Source: Micromonosporaceae bacterium (lineage in GTDB: Bacteria; Actinomycetota; Actinomycetes; Mycobacteriales; Micromonosporaceae). Taken from it: 33,130 nt of DNA. The position numbers and the translations under genes are program-made. The notes beneath the pieces were generated by a model. The model did no database searches. It was not told the DNA's origin and saw only the letters and a program-made list of their open reading frames with translations. Every line of letters begins with the position of its first letter. Position 1 is the first letter of the stretch. The DNA is taken from contig JAHRHA010000061.1 in assembly GCA_020027875.1 (NCBI GenBank), forward strand, positions 1 through 33,130, written 5' to 3'. This document shows positions 16,148 to 23,968 of this stretch, one piece after another.

Positions 16148-16374
16148 CATGAGACAGGCAGCTCGGCCATCTTCTACACCAGCGGGGCGGATCGCCGAGG
16201 ACATGATCGCGGACGTTGACGCGTCCGGACTGTGGCCAGATGGTCACAGAAGTGACCGCGGCGGCCCGTTTCTGGGAGGCCGAGCCGGAGCACCAGGACT
16301 ACCCGGAGAAGTTTCCGGACGGCTACACGTACCACTGGAAGCGTCCCAAGCGCTCCGAACCGGCGGTTCGCTAG
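16148..16374 (+). pseudogene. msrA: peptide methionine sulfoxide reductase A, C-terminal remnant
   Basis: Pieces of the MsrA C-terminus occur in successive frames. GSSAIFYTSGAD resembles the RSAIFYTSPEQ segment, [18 protein letters not shown] follows in another frame, and then [20 protein letters not shown] and [13 protein letters not shown] lead to a TAG at 16372-16374. The last two match the MsrA motif [11 protein letters not shown] and PxGYTCHF. The catalytic Cys-containing N-terminal half (GCFWG) is absent, and at least one frameshift separates the pieces. Confidence 0.65.
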
Positions 16375-16386
16375 CCGCCAATCGAC

Positions 16387-16428
16387 GATGGGCGATGGGC
16401 GATGGGCGATGGGCGATGGGCGATGGGC
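16387..16428 (+). repeat. six tandem copies of a 7-bp unit GATGGGC
   Basis: Six perfect head-to-tail copies of GATGGGC fill 16387-16428, just after the MsrA remnant and 150 bp before the helicase start. Since seven is not a multiple of three, copy-number change would shift any frame read across it. A frame open through it (from 16402) joins the helicase frame, but the ribosome site at 16567-16574 marks GTG 16579 as the real start, so the repeat is upstream and non-coding. Confidence 0.9.
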
Positions 16429-16578
16429 ATCACGTTGATCCGTTGCCAATCACGCTGTCTTCCCAGTCCATTGTACGGCTGGGACAGTCCTCTCCGAATC
16501 GGCCCAGATGCTGATTTCTCGGCGCCGACCCGCACGTATGGTTGCCGGGCCGCTATCCCACCGCCTTTGGAGGAGCAT

Positions 16579-18775
16579 GTGTCGGACGCCCGATCGTTGG
16601 AGATCGCTGATGAGCAGAGGTTCGTCGATCGGGTCTACGAGCGGGTCGAGTCAATGCGCGCGCAGTCTAGGGAGCTGGCCCGCGAGGCTCACGGTCGGGC
16701 CGCGGCCGGGCCGGCCAGTGGTCTGGTCGAGCGCGACGCCATGGTCCATCAGGCGGCCGGACAGCTGCGGGCGCTCGACGCCGAGGCGGAGGGCCTGGTC
16801 TTCGGCCGCCTAGACTACGACGACGGCGAGGCGTACCACATCGGTCGCCTGGGTCTCCGCGACGACGACCGAGAGCCGCTGCTGATCGACTGGCGGGCGC
16901 CGGCCGCGGCCGCGTTCTACCGGGCCACGACCGGCGAGCCGATGGGCGTGGTGCGCCGCCGGGTCATCATGTGCCGAGGGCAGCAGGTCGTCGACCTCGA
17001 CGACGTGTTGACCCCGGACCGGGCCGGCGAGCTGCGCGTCCTCGGCGAGGGGGCGCTGCTGGCCGCACTGCGCCGGTCCCGAGGCCCAGCCATGCGCGAC
17101 ATCGTCACCACCATCCAGTCGGAGCAGGACCAGGCCATCCGGGCTCCGGCCCGGGGCGTCACCCTCATCGCCGGTGGACCCGGCACCGGCAAGACCCAGG
17201 TCGCGCTGCACCGCGCCGCCTACCTGCTCTACACCGACCGGGGCCGGTTCGCGGACGGCCGGATCCTGGTCGTCGGCCCGTCCACTGTGTTCACCACTTA
17301 CATCAGCCGCGTGCTGCCCGCGCTCGGCGAGGACAGCGTGCACCTGCGCTCTCTCGGCGAACTGGTCGATGGTGTGGCCGCCACCCACCGCGATGCCGGG
17401 CCGGTCGCCGCCATCAAGGGCGGCGAGCACATGTGCGACGTCCTCACCGACCTGATCTGGCAGACCCCGCCGACCGCGCCCGACCGGCTGCGCCTGGTCT
17501 ACGCGGGCCAGGTGTTGACGCTGCCAGAACCCGAACTGGCGGCGGTCCGCAGTCAGGTCCGCGCCCGGGCCCAGACGACCGCAACACCCCCCAACGCGGC
17601 GCGGCCCATCGCGACGGCGATGCTCCTCAGCGCACTGTGGTCTAAAGTGGACGGTGAAGGCCTGGAGAGCGAGCTGTTCGTCGAGGAGGTCGGCGACCGC
17701 CCAGAGTTCGGGCGCTTCCTCGCCTCGTGGTGGCCCCGGCTCACGCCGACCCAGGTGCTCTCGTGGCTCGCCGACCCGGCCCGGGTCCCCGTCCTCAGCG
17801 CGGAAGCGGCCAAGACCCTGGCCGCGTCGTACCAACGGCCGGCGGACTGGTCGGTCGACGACGTTCCCGTGCTGGACGAGCTGGCCCAGCTGCTGGGCCA
17901 GCCACCGGCGGCCACGACCGTCCGCGCGGAGCCGGCGGCCCGCCTGCGGGAGCTCACCACCGGGCCCCAGCCCATCGACACGTTCGCCCTCAGCTGCGGC
18001 CTCTACGACGGGTGGAACCTGTACGCGCCGGGACACCCGACGCCAATCGCCATCGCTGGGCCGACCATCGACAACGATGCCGTCGCGGCCGCGCAGCGCT
18101 GGGCCGAGTTCGTCATCCTGCGCAAGGGGCATCGGGTGGTCGGATGGGTCGACGGCTACGACCCGTAGGCGAGGAGGCCTACGTCCCTCTCCTGCGCGAG
18201 CCGCTTCCGGTCCCCGAGCCCGAACCGTCCGCCCCGGACGACGACTACGCGCACGTCATCCTCGACGAGGTGCAGGACCTGTCGCCCATGGAGTGCCGCA
18301 TGATCGCGCGCCGGGCCGAGCACGCCTCGATGACGATCGTGGGCGACCTCGGCCAGGCGACCCACCCGCTCTCGGCCGGCTCGTGGCCCGAACTGCTGGC
18401 CCGCCTCGGCCGCCGCGACGCCCACACCCTCGAGCTGCACACGGGATACCGCGTCCCGCAGGTCATCGCCGACTACGCGGCCCAGTACCTCGCCCCTGAC
18501 ATCGCGGCGACCCGGTCATACCGGACCGGCGGGACACTTTCGGTCCGGCCGATGTCACGCTGCTCCCGGCCAGCCTCGTTAAGGGCCTCGAGTACGACCA
18601 CGTGATCGTGGTCGAGCCGGCCGACATCGTCGCTGCCGAACCCCGGGGCCGCAGCCGGCTCTACGTAGTGCTCACCCGAGCCGTTTCCAGCCTGGTCGTG
18701 CTCCATCGCCAACCGCTACCGGGCGCGGTCCGCACGGCCGGCACCGAGTCACCACTCCCAGACGCTCCAGGCTGA
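16579..18775 (+). pseudogene. HelD-like UvrD/Rep-family helicase, broken into three frames
   Basis: A superfamily 1 helicase of the HelD type, proteins that in actinobacteria remove RNA polymerase from DNA and can give rifampicin tolerance. Frame one (16579-18168) carries the N-terminal coiled region, IDWRAPAAAAFYRATTGEP and Walker A GGPGTGKTQVALHRAAYLL. Frame two (about 18165-18545) carries Walker B VILDEVQDLSPMECRM and motif III GDLGQATHP. Frame three (about 18551-18775) carries VKGLEYDHVIVVEP and LYVVLTRA (motifs V-VI). About 60 residues appear missing between frames two and three. The start follows TTTGGAGGA. A segment of about 70 residues before the first break (GLYDGWNLYAPGHPTPIAIA) is not recognised as helicase. 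Confidence 0.8.
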
Positions 18776-18819
18776 GCGGCGACATTCTGATCCCACGGCC
18801 GGTACCAGAAAAACGGCGA

Positions 18820-18839
18820 GCCGGACCTTACGGTCCGGC
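18820..18839 (-). terminator. hairpin terminator downstream of the tRNA-Val remnant
   Basis: A perfect 8-bp stem, GCCGGACC-TTAC-GGTCCGGC on the plus strand. Read on the minus strand it is followed by GCCGTTTTTC, giving a T-run. It lies 47 bases beyond the 3' end of the minus-strand tRNA remnant, the place expected for the tRNA terminator, and so marks original chromosomal sequence. Confidence 0.7.
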
Positions 18840-18886
18840 CTCCGATCACGCGCTCACCGCCGATGCGATTCGCGTACTGCCATCCA

Positions 18887-18931
18887 TGGTGGGCGATACT
18901 GGGTTTGAACCAGTGACCTCTTCCGTGTCAA
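18887..18931 (-). other. 3' part of a tRNA-Val(GAC) gene; attachment-site remnant
   Basis: Read on the minus strand these 45 bases are a complete 3' tRNA portion: anticodon loop TTGACAC (anticodon GAC, valine), stem half GGAAG, variable loop AGGTC, T arm ACTGG-TTCAAAC-CCAGT, acceptor strand ATCGCCC, discriminator A and encoded CCA. The 5' half (acceptor GGGCGAT, D arm, anticodon 5' stem) is absent upstream. Integrases often use the tRNA 3' end as attB and leave such a copy at the far end of the element. No intact tRNA is seen in the window. Confidence 0.8.
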
Positions 18932-19675
18932 GTAGGTCGAGGCGCCTCCGTGACATGGGCCTCTGGAAATGTCTGCTGGTCAGTCTGCTTGTGCTCGCTG
19001 GTCTCGCCAGCCGGTCCGGGTTCTCAATCACAAGATCGTCTCCCAGTCTTCTCCCACGGGTGATCGTCGGTCTTGCCGGATGGGCTTCAGGTCACGCAGG
19101 GCTTGCTCCTGCCGGGCCGCGCCCGCCCGGTCAAGGTGGAGCGCCCCATGGACGAACGACCTTGACCGGGCGGGCGGGGTCTGGCGGCCTTTGGTGCGTG
19201 ACGGGGAGACCGCCGGGCCCGGCTTCCCAGAGCGCCGGGGGGTTCGGCGGGGCGGAGCCCCCGGAGATTACGTACCCGAAGAGAAGGCCTGGGGTGACAT
19301 TGGCGGGTGGCGCCGGAGCTACCGAGCCGGAGATGGCAGCTGCGGTGACGTCGCCCGTCAATGCCGGAGGCGTGCGGTCGCCGTGGCGTGGAGGTCGGCG
19401 AGCTCGTCCGCCGTGACGGCCCGGACGTCGCCGTGCTCGCCCGGTGGCCGGTCGCTCGTCGGCTGGTGCCGGGCTTTCTTGCGCTGGCCAACGGGCTACC
19501 GCACGGTGCGCCGCCGGCGGCTTTAGACAGAGGCGGCGCGCCGGGCGGAGCGGCCCGACAGGGCCGCCTTGAAGGCGTATAGCAAGTTCTCACCACTCGC
19601 CGCGGCACGCCGCGGCGACAGCCCGGACACGCCCGGACACGCCCGGACAGGCCCCGTCAGGCCGGTCAGGCCCGG
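18932..19675. other. 744-bp stretch without a convincing gene, rich in palindromes
   Basis: No frame here resembles a known protein. Structures seen are the 18-bp inverted repeat at 19120-19176, a 12-bp palindrome GCCGGGCCCGGC at 19212-19223, a CCGGGGG/CCCCCGG hairpin at 19235-19264, an 8-bp stem with CACG loop at 19598-19617 (possibly the terminator of the minus-strand gene ending at 19676) and 10-bp tandem repeats up to 19680. The minus strand at about 19365-19500 has a weakly protein-like frame ending AVTADELADLHATATARLRH, which may be a decayed gene end. Confidence 0.5.
19120..19176. repeat. 18-bp perfect inverted repeat with 21-base loop
   Basis: The arm at 19120-19137 is the exact reverse complement of 19159-19176; each contains CCGGTCAAGGT or its complement. 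Such a long perfect stem without a following T-run is more than an ordinary terminator needs. Near an attachment site it could be a recombinase or excision-factor binding region, or a transfer origin. The function is not shown by the sequence. Confidence 0.85.
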
Positions 19676-19680
19676 TCAGG
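19621..19680. repeat. six tandem 10-bp units downstream of the membrane-protein gene
   Basis: Six adjoining 10-bp blocks begin GCCCGGACAC, GCCCGGACAC, GCCCGGACAG and then drift to GCCCCGTCAG, GCCGGTCAGG and CCCGGTCAGG. They occupy the space directly after the stop codon of the minus-strand gene and even include it. Confidence 0.7.
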
Positions 19681-20719
19681 TCCACCCGAGCTGTAGCAGC
19701 GCGTCGGTGAGGGGGCGGCCTTCGACCTCGATCCGCTCCCAGGTGGCCCCGCGGTCCAGGCTCGCGTGCACGACCAGCGGGATCCCGTCGGCGCTGTGCT
19801 CCACGAGCGCCATGCGTCCAGGTTCCAGCCATTCGGCGAAGCGGTCAAAGTTCCATCCCGGGTCGGTGGGGGCTACAGTGTTCTGGCAGTCGGCGGCGTC
19901 GTGGTGGTCGAAGCTGCCATCGGGCCGCTGCCAGATGACACGGCAGTCGTCCCCGCCCCAGAGGAACTCGTCGACGTTCGGTCCCCACCACTCGATCTCC
20001 CACGGCACGTCCAGCAGTTGGAGCGTGCCGGCGCGGTCGTCCACGAGATACGGATGCTCTCCAGGGCCATCGGGCCCGAACGTGCCGCGGCGATAGGTGT
20101 CGAGGTCCATGATGAGCATGATGTCAGGCCCGGGGACGGCCGGGGCCAGGTCGCTGACCCGGCGGAGCGGCACCGCGGTGCCGTCCGCCTGCAGCAGGCG
20201 GAAACGTACGACCTGGTTGATCCCATCTTGGACGAGGATCGAGTCCTCGTCGAAGTATCTGGCCCAAGGCACGCCTTGGACGTCGAAGAGCGCCGACCGC
20301 CCTCCCTGCCTCACCTCCAGCGCCCAGTGGCTGGTCCTTCCCTCGACGTCGTCGGGTTTCCATTCGTCGCAGCCTCCGGTGCAGTACAACTGGGCGTCGA
20401 GGCCGGACGGCGCCGGGCCGCTCCAAGAATAGAGGAGGTCCACGGGCGAACCCTCGGCACGGGTCCGCTCGGGCGTCCACTCCTCAACCGTCGACGGCGA
20501 CGTGTCCTGGGCGGGCCCCACGGCCCGCTGACCACCCGAGAGCGCCGCACCAGCGATGCCCACGACGACGACCGCCGCGCAGGCGGCCGCACCCAGGGCC
20601 AAAGTCCGGTGCCGGTTCGCGCGCGCAGTGCTGCGGACGGCGTCCAGGTCCACGTCGGGCACAATCACCGTGTCGGCGACGTGGTGAACGGCACGGGTCA
20701 GTCGCTCGTCCAGAGTCAT
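19676..20719 (-). CDS. membrane protein paired with a SigE-family sigma factor (possible anti-sigma factor)
   Basis: A 347-residue protein with a short cytoplasmic N-terminus (residues 1-38, MTLDERLTRAVHHVADTV at the start), one membrane helix (about 39-60, LGAAACAAVVVVGIAGAALS) and an extracytoplasmic domain rich in Trp and acidic residues, with paired cysteines (YCTGGCDEW and DDCRV to ADCQN). The ATG overlaps the sigma factor stop (ATGA). This layout, sigma factor then single-pass protein, is frequent in actinobacteria. The N-terminal part could bind the sigma factor, but no classical zinc anti-sigma motif (HxxxCxxC) is present. The function of the outer domain is unknown. Confidence 0.75.
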   Translation of the reverse strand: MTLDERLTRAVHHVADTVIVPDVDLDAVRSTARANRHRTLALGAAACAAVVVVGIAGAALSGGQRAVGPAQDTSPSTVEEWTPERTRAEGSPVDLLYSWSGPAPSGLDAQLYCTGGCDEWKPDDVEGRTSHWALEVRQGGRSALFDVQGVPWARYFDEDSILVQDGINQVVRFRLLQADGTAVPLRRVSDLAPAVPGPDIMLIMDLDTYRRGTFGPDGPGEHPYLVDDRAGTLQLLDVPWEIEWWGPNVDEFLWGGDDCRVIWQRPDGSFDHHDAADCQNTVAPTDPGWNFDRFAEWLEPGRMALVEHSADGIPLVVHASLDRGATWERIEVEGRPLTDALLQLGWT

Positions 20720-21243
20720 GACCTCGCCTCCTCGGTCGGTTGTGCCCGTGATAGGGCGGGCTCGCCCAGCAATTCCGCCAGGCGACGTGCGGCAGCGTGA
20801 CCATGACTCTTCACCGTGCCCGGCGCCATCCCGAGCGTCTCGGCGATCTCGACCACACCCAGGTCCTCGTAGTACTTCAGAACCATCACCGCACGCTGAC
20901 GCGGGGGAAGGCTCACCACCGCATTCCACACCCGCTCGTGCTCGGTGACCTCGTCCACCCCGCCGTCCCACGTCGGCTCGTCGAGGAGAAGCAGCGGCTC
21001 CTCGCGCGAGGAGCGCCTGCGCCACCATGAGACGGCCTGGTTCACCAGAACCTTGCGTGCATAGCCAACCGGCTGCTCCATGGCCTCGACCCGAGGCCAG
21101 CGCTGATAGAGGCGCACCAAGGTGGACTGGAGCAAGTCCTCGGCGCGCTGGTGGTCACCGGTTATCAGGTACGCGGTACGGAACAACGACGCGCTTTGCG
21201 CACGCACGAAGGCGGTGAATCGGTCCTCGTCGCTCTGCCGCAT
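20716..21243 (-). CDS. SigE-family RNA polymerase sigma factor (ECF type)
   Basis: A 175-residue ECF sigma factor of the actinobacterial 'SigE family'. Region 2 reads FTAFVRAQSASLFRTAYLIT then GDHQRAEDLLQSTLVRLYQR. Region 4 reads LPPRQRAVMVLKYYEDLGVV then EIAETLGMAPGTVKSHGHAA. Length and order are normal for the group. The ATG has GAGGAAG upstream. Coupled to the following membrane-protein gene by a four-base overlap, it probably forms a signal-responsive pair; the signal is unknown. Confidence 0.93.
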   Translation of the reverse strand: MRQSDEDRFTAFVRAQSASLFRTAYLITGDHQRAEDLLQSTLVRLYQRWPRVEAMEQPVGYARKVLVNQAVSWWRRRSSREEPLLLLDEPTWDGGVDEVTEHERVWNAVVSLPPRQRAVMVLKYYEDLGVVEIAETLGMAPGTVKSHGHAAARRLAELLGEPALSRAQPTEEARS

Positions 21244-21703
21244 GCCGACTTCCTCCCTCAGGGCCGACCGAGTGCACTCCTACAACCTCAAGGCCTCGAC
21301 GGTGCGCCAGGGTTCAGTGGTCTACGCAACCGGTTCCGTCCCAATTCAGGATGCAGCGTGTGTCGGATACCGGGTTGCGTTCAATCAGCCGGCATCCGAC
21401 ACGGATCCTGCGTGCCCTGTCGTCGGCAAGTCAATACAGGCGGCTTCCTGCGGCTCACCACCCGAGAAACGGGACACACCCAGTAAGAATGCGCCCAGCT
21501 GGGCCTATGTCAGGGACGGGACCTGGGACGGAAAACAGGTGTGGGTTCAGCTCGAGTTCAAGAGCGGATTCAAGAGTCAGCTCTGTTGTGTGTGGGATGG
21601 AAACACCGTGATTTGGGCGAATTTATCGCAAGACGTCAAATGGTTCAGGCTATGCAGGAACGGCTGGGAGCATGCACTGCCTTGGTCTACTCCCTTGCCG
21701 TAG
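21242..21703 (+). CDS. hypothetical Trp/Cys-containing protein, uncertain start
   Basis: An open frame ends at TAG 21701-21703 and from ATG 21242 would give 153 residues. It contains segments such as WAYVRDGTWDGKQVWVQLEF and LCCVWDGNTVIWANLSQDVK, with six cysteines and many tryptophans, as in small exported proteins. No signal peptide is visible, and the beginning overlaps the opposite-strand sigma factor start by two bases. Base composition is noticeably less GC-rich than in neighbours, suggesting import. It may be a gene that has lost its 5' end. I do not recognise a family. Confidence 0.4.
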   Translation: MPTSSLRADRVHSYNLKASTVRQGSVVYATGSVPIQDAACVGYRVAFNQPASDTDPACPVVGKSIQAASCGSPPEKRDTPSKNAPSWAYVRDGTWDGKQVWVQLEFKSGFKSQLCCVWDGNTVIWANLSQDVKWFRLCRNGWEHALPWSTPLP

Positions 21704-21744
21704 CCAGCAGGGGCGGACCGTTGTATGACCGGCTGTGCAGGGGT

Positions 21745-22959
21745 CTACGGCAGAACGCCGAACCGCTCGGCGAGGTCGCGCAGCTCTGGCCGAGGCCGTG
21801 GCCCGGACAGCTGCAATAGCTCGCGGGTAACGGCGCGCCCGATGTGATGCACCCTGGTTTCCTCAGGTGCGACTTGCTCAGCATCGAGCAGAGCGTGAAG
21901 CGCCTCGCCGGTATGACGGCGCATGGCGTGGGCCTGGGCGACGTCGAGCAGGTACCGAGCTTGCCGTTCAGGTGACAGGCCGCTGGTGTCGACGTGACGG
22001 CTTAGGTCGATGGCATGCCCCGCGTCGCCGAGCTCGACAGCGATTGACACGGCGTGGATGGCCACGTTTGTGGGCCCGAACTCGGTACCGAAGTCGTTAC
22101 GGTCCGCGCCGAGCTGCTTCGCGACCCTACGCGCGGCGTCGAGGTAGCCGTGGGCTGCGGCCCGTTCGTTATCCCGTGCCGCCGCCACGGCCAGGACCAG
22201 ATGGAGCGCGCCGTATAGCGAAAGCACCTCGGGCTCCGTCCCAGACTTGACCCTCGCCTCAAGAGATTGCGCAGCATTAAGGGCAACGCGGTGGGCCTTG
22301 TCGCTCTGACGGAGGGCCAGGAAGACGTGGGCCATGCGGAACATTGCGGCTGCGACCCCAAGCGGCGATCCAGCGCGTTCAGCGCAGAATCCCGCGCGAT
22401 CGGCCGCGATCCAGGCCGCATCGGCTTCCCCTAGCTTGGCCATCATCGCGGCGGCTGCCTGGTAGGAGTCGCACAGCAGGTCGTAGGCCTCGGCTTGGGT
22501 GCTTCCGCTTGTGGTGCGTGTGGCGGTCTCCAGGTCTGGGACCAACTCAGCCAACACGGGTGCTAGTTCTGTGTAGCGGCTGGCGTGCACCAGCTGCCAG
22601 ATTTCGGCGTGCAGGCTGCGCAGTTTGCCGAGCTGCCGGCGCGGCGCGGCGATTTTGGCGGTGTCGAGCAGCGGACCGAGGGCCGGATGGCCGGTGAGTG
22701 CAAGTCGGATGGTGTCGAAGGCCTCGGGTCGTTCCTCGGGCGTCGAGACCTGGTCGTCGCGTAGTTCGGCAACCGAGACGCTCAGGACATCGGCGACGCG
22801 TTGTAGAACGAACATGCAGTCGACTGCCCGAACACCTCGTTCGACCTGAGATACCCAGCTCTCCGACCGGCCGACCAAGTTCGCGAACTCGATCTGGGAC
22901 AGTCCTGCCCGCCTACGGTGCAACGCGATGCGCTCACCGACGGGATGCGTTTCAGGCAT
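21745..22959 (-). CDS. XRE-family regulator with TPR-like C-terminal domain
   Basis: A 404-residue regulator. The N-terminal Cro/C1 helix-turn-helix spans about residues 8-62 (IALHRRRAGLSQIEFANLVG, RSESWVSQVERGVRAVD). The remaining 330 residues are helical with TPR-like repeats (LLCDSYQAAAAMMAKLGEAD, AYDLL, ALHLVLAVAAARDNERAAAH). This architecture is abundant in actinobacteria and is thought to bind peptides or partner proteins. It overlaps the ABM gene by eight bases and is probably cotranscribed with it. The target is unknown. Confidence 0.88.
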   Translation of the reverse strand: MPETHPVGERIALHRRRAGLSQIEFANLVGRSESWVSQVERGVRAVDCMFVLQRVADVLSVSVAELRDDQVSTPEERPEAFDTIRLALTGHPALGPLLDTAKIAAPRRQLGKLRSLHAEIWQLVHASRYTELAPVLAELVPDLETATRTTSGSTQAEAYDLLCDSYQAAAAMMAKLGEADAAWIAADRAGFCAERAGSPLGVAAAMFRMAHVFLALRQSDKAHRVALNAAQSLEARVKSGTEPEVLSLYGALHLVLAVAAARDNERAAAHGYLDAARRVAKQLGADRNDFGTEFGPTNVAIHAVSIAVELGDAGHAIDLSRHVDTSGLSPERQARYLLDVAQAHAMRRHTGEALHALLDAEQVAPEETRVHHIGRAVTRELLQLSGPRPRPELRDLAERFGVLP

Positions 22960-23281
22960 CGAACTCGGCCGTAACCTTCACTGGCGCCCTACCGTCCACG
23001 AGGCTGAGGAACTCAACATCTGTTGCCTCGAGGAGCGCTTCACGCTCGGCGAGGAATCGGCGGGTGTGCGCCATCGACTCGTGCATCTCGAAGGCGGCCC
23101 GATCTCGGTACAGCTCATAGAAGGTCCGACGCCCGGGCTCGCCAACCGCACGGTGGCAGGCGTAGACGAGCGTTTCCGGCTCGCTGTCTCGGATGGCGGC
23201 GACCGTCTCCGCCACAAGCGCATCGAACTGCGCTTCAGCTCCTGGGCGCACCGTGAATCGCACAACCAGTGCGAACGGCAT
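22952..23281 (-). CDS. antibiotic-biosynthesis-monooxygenase (ABM) domain protein
   Basis: A 109-residue ferredoxin-like ABM protein (MPFALVVRFTVRPGAEAQFD, TFYELYRDRAAFEMHESMAH, then TRRFLAEREALL). Relatives include the putative quinol monooxygenase YgiN and small cofactor-free monooxygenases. The conserved HxxS-H pattern (MHESMAHTRRF) is present. The start at 23281 is preferred because AGGA lies four bases upstream; ATG 23296 is the alternative and has no ribosome site. Sequence upstream of 23300 belongs to a recombinase remnant, so the original promoter region may have been replaced. Confidence 0.82.
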   Translation of the reverse strand: MPFALVVRFTVRPGAEAQFDALVAETVAAIRDSEPETLVYACHRAVGEPGRRTFYELYRDRAAFEMHESMAHTRRFLAEREALLEATDVEFLSLVDGRAPVKVTAEFDA

Positions 23282-23299
23282 GACGTCCTGGGACATCTC

Positions 23300-23878
23300 A
23301 ACAACGGCGAGCTACACCGCTGTCCACCCAAGGACGAATCGCGGCGGCTCGTGCTGGCGCCGGCGTGGCTGGTCGACCTGGTGAAGGATCACATAGGGCG
23401 GACGCGCCCGGCGGCGTGCTCCTGCCACGGCCTGCGTTACGCCTTCACAGGGCATCGGTCCACGAACGCGTCCGCACGTCAGTCGGGACCGACGCTGATC
23501 GACGTCGTCCGCCGTGCGGGCGTATCGGTCGGTACGGTCTCGGCCGTGCTGAATGGTCGTAGCTCGGTGTCGGACCCGACCCGGGCGAGGGTTGAGGCTG
23601 CGATCGCCGATCTCGGGTACGTCCGAGGTGCGGTGACGGGTGCCCTCGGTCCGCATTGGCGCCGCAACGGGTTCGCGACGTGGCTGTTTCAACCATCGGC
23701 GACGGGCTGGTACCCGAGGAAGGCGCCGCGTACTGCGCGACCGGTGCCGGTGCTGGCCGCGCCGTGGCCCGGAGTGCCGGTGCGTGGCCGTAACGCCGCT
23801 GGGCGCGCCGACGCCTGCTGGCTTCCGATAGCTAGAGGACTGACTCCGCACGGACTGCGGCACATTATCCCCGCTTAG
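23300..23878 (+). pseudogene. tyrosine recombinase fragment with an embedded LacI-type HTH
   Basis: An open frame begins abruptly beside the ABM gene and runs to TAG 23878. It reads LHRCPPKDESRR then LVLAPAWLVDLV (beta-strand and helix common in phage-type integrases, where the basic residue contacts DNA). It continues with LIDVVRRAGVSVGTVSAVLN and VSDPTRARVEAAIADLGYVR (a typical LacI-family helix-turn-helix, about 23492-23640), and finishes with ACWLPIARGLTPHGLRH, the recombinase HxxRH box at 23849-23863. After that box only four residues remain, so the catalytic Tyr is lost. The N-terminal half is also missing. Confidence 0.65.
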
Positions 23879-23968
23879 TTGGCGTGTGGCGATTCCCAGC
23901 CAGAGGGGGCTCCGGGCAGGGGTTTGCGTCTTGCGTTAGGCCGTGTGGTGTTTCTATGGTCTCCGGCC

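Noticed and set aside
16387..16428. Possible CRISPR-like array
   Set aside because: The units are seven bases long and adjoin without spacers; no cas genes are present. It is a simple tandem repeat.
16810..18132. 440-codon minus-strand open frame opposite the helicase
   Set aside because: Low-complexity Arg/Gly/Asp-rich product with no motif; the helicase motifs on the plus strand are clear.
19365..19500. Minus-strand frame ending AVTADELADLHATATARLRH
   Set aside because: Looks somewhat protein-like but has no clear start and no recognised family; not reported as a gene.
19766..20800. 344-codon plus-strand open frame opposite the sigma partner gene
   Set aside because: Antisense shadow; the minus strand carries the coupled start, the membrane helix and normal codon use.
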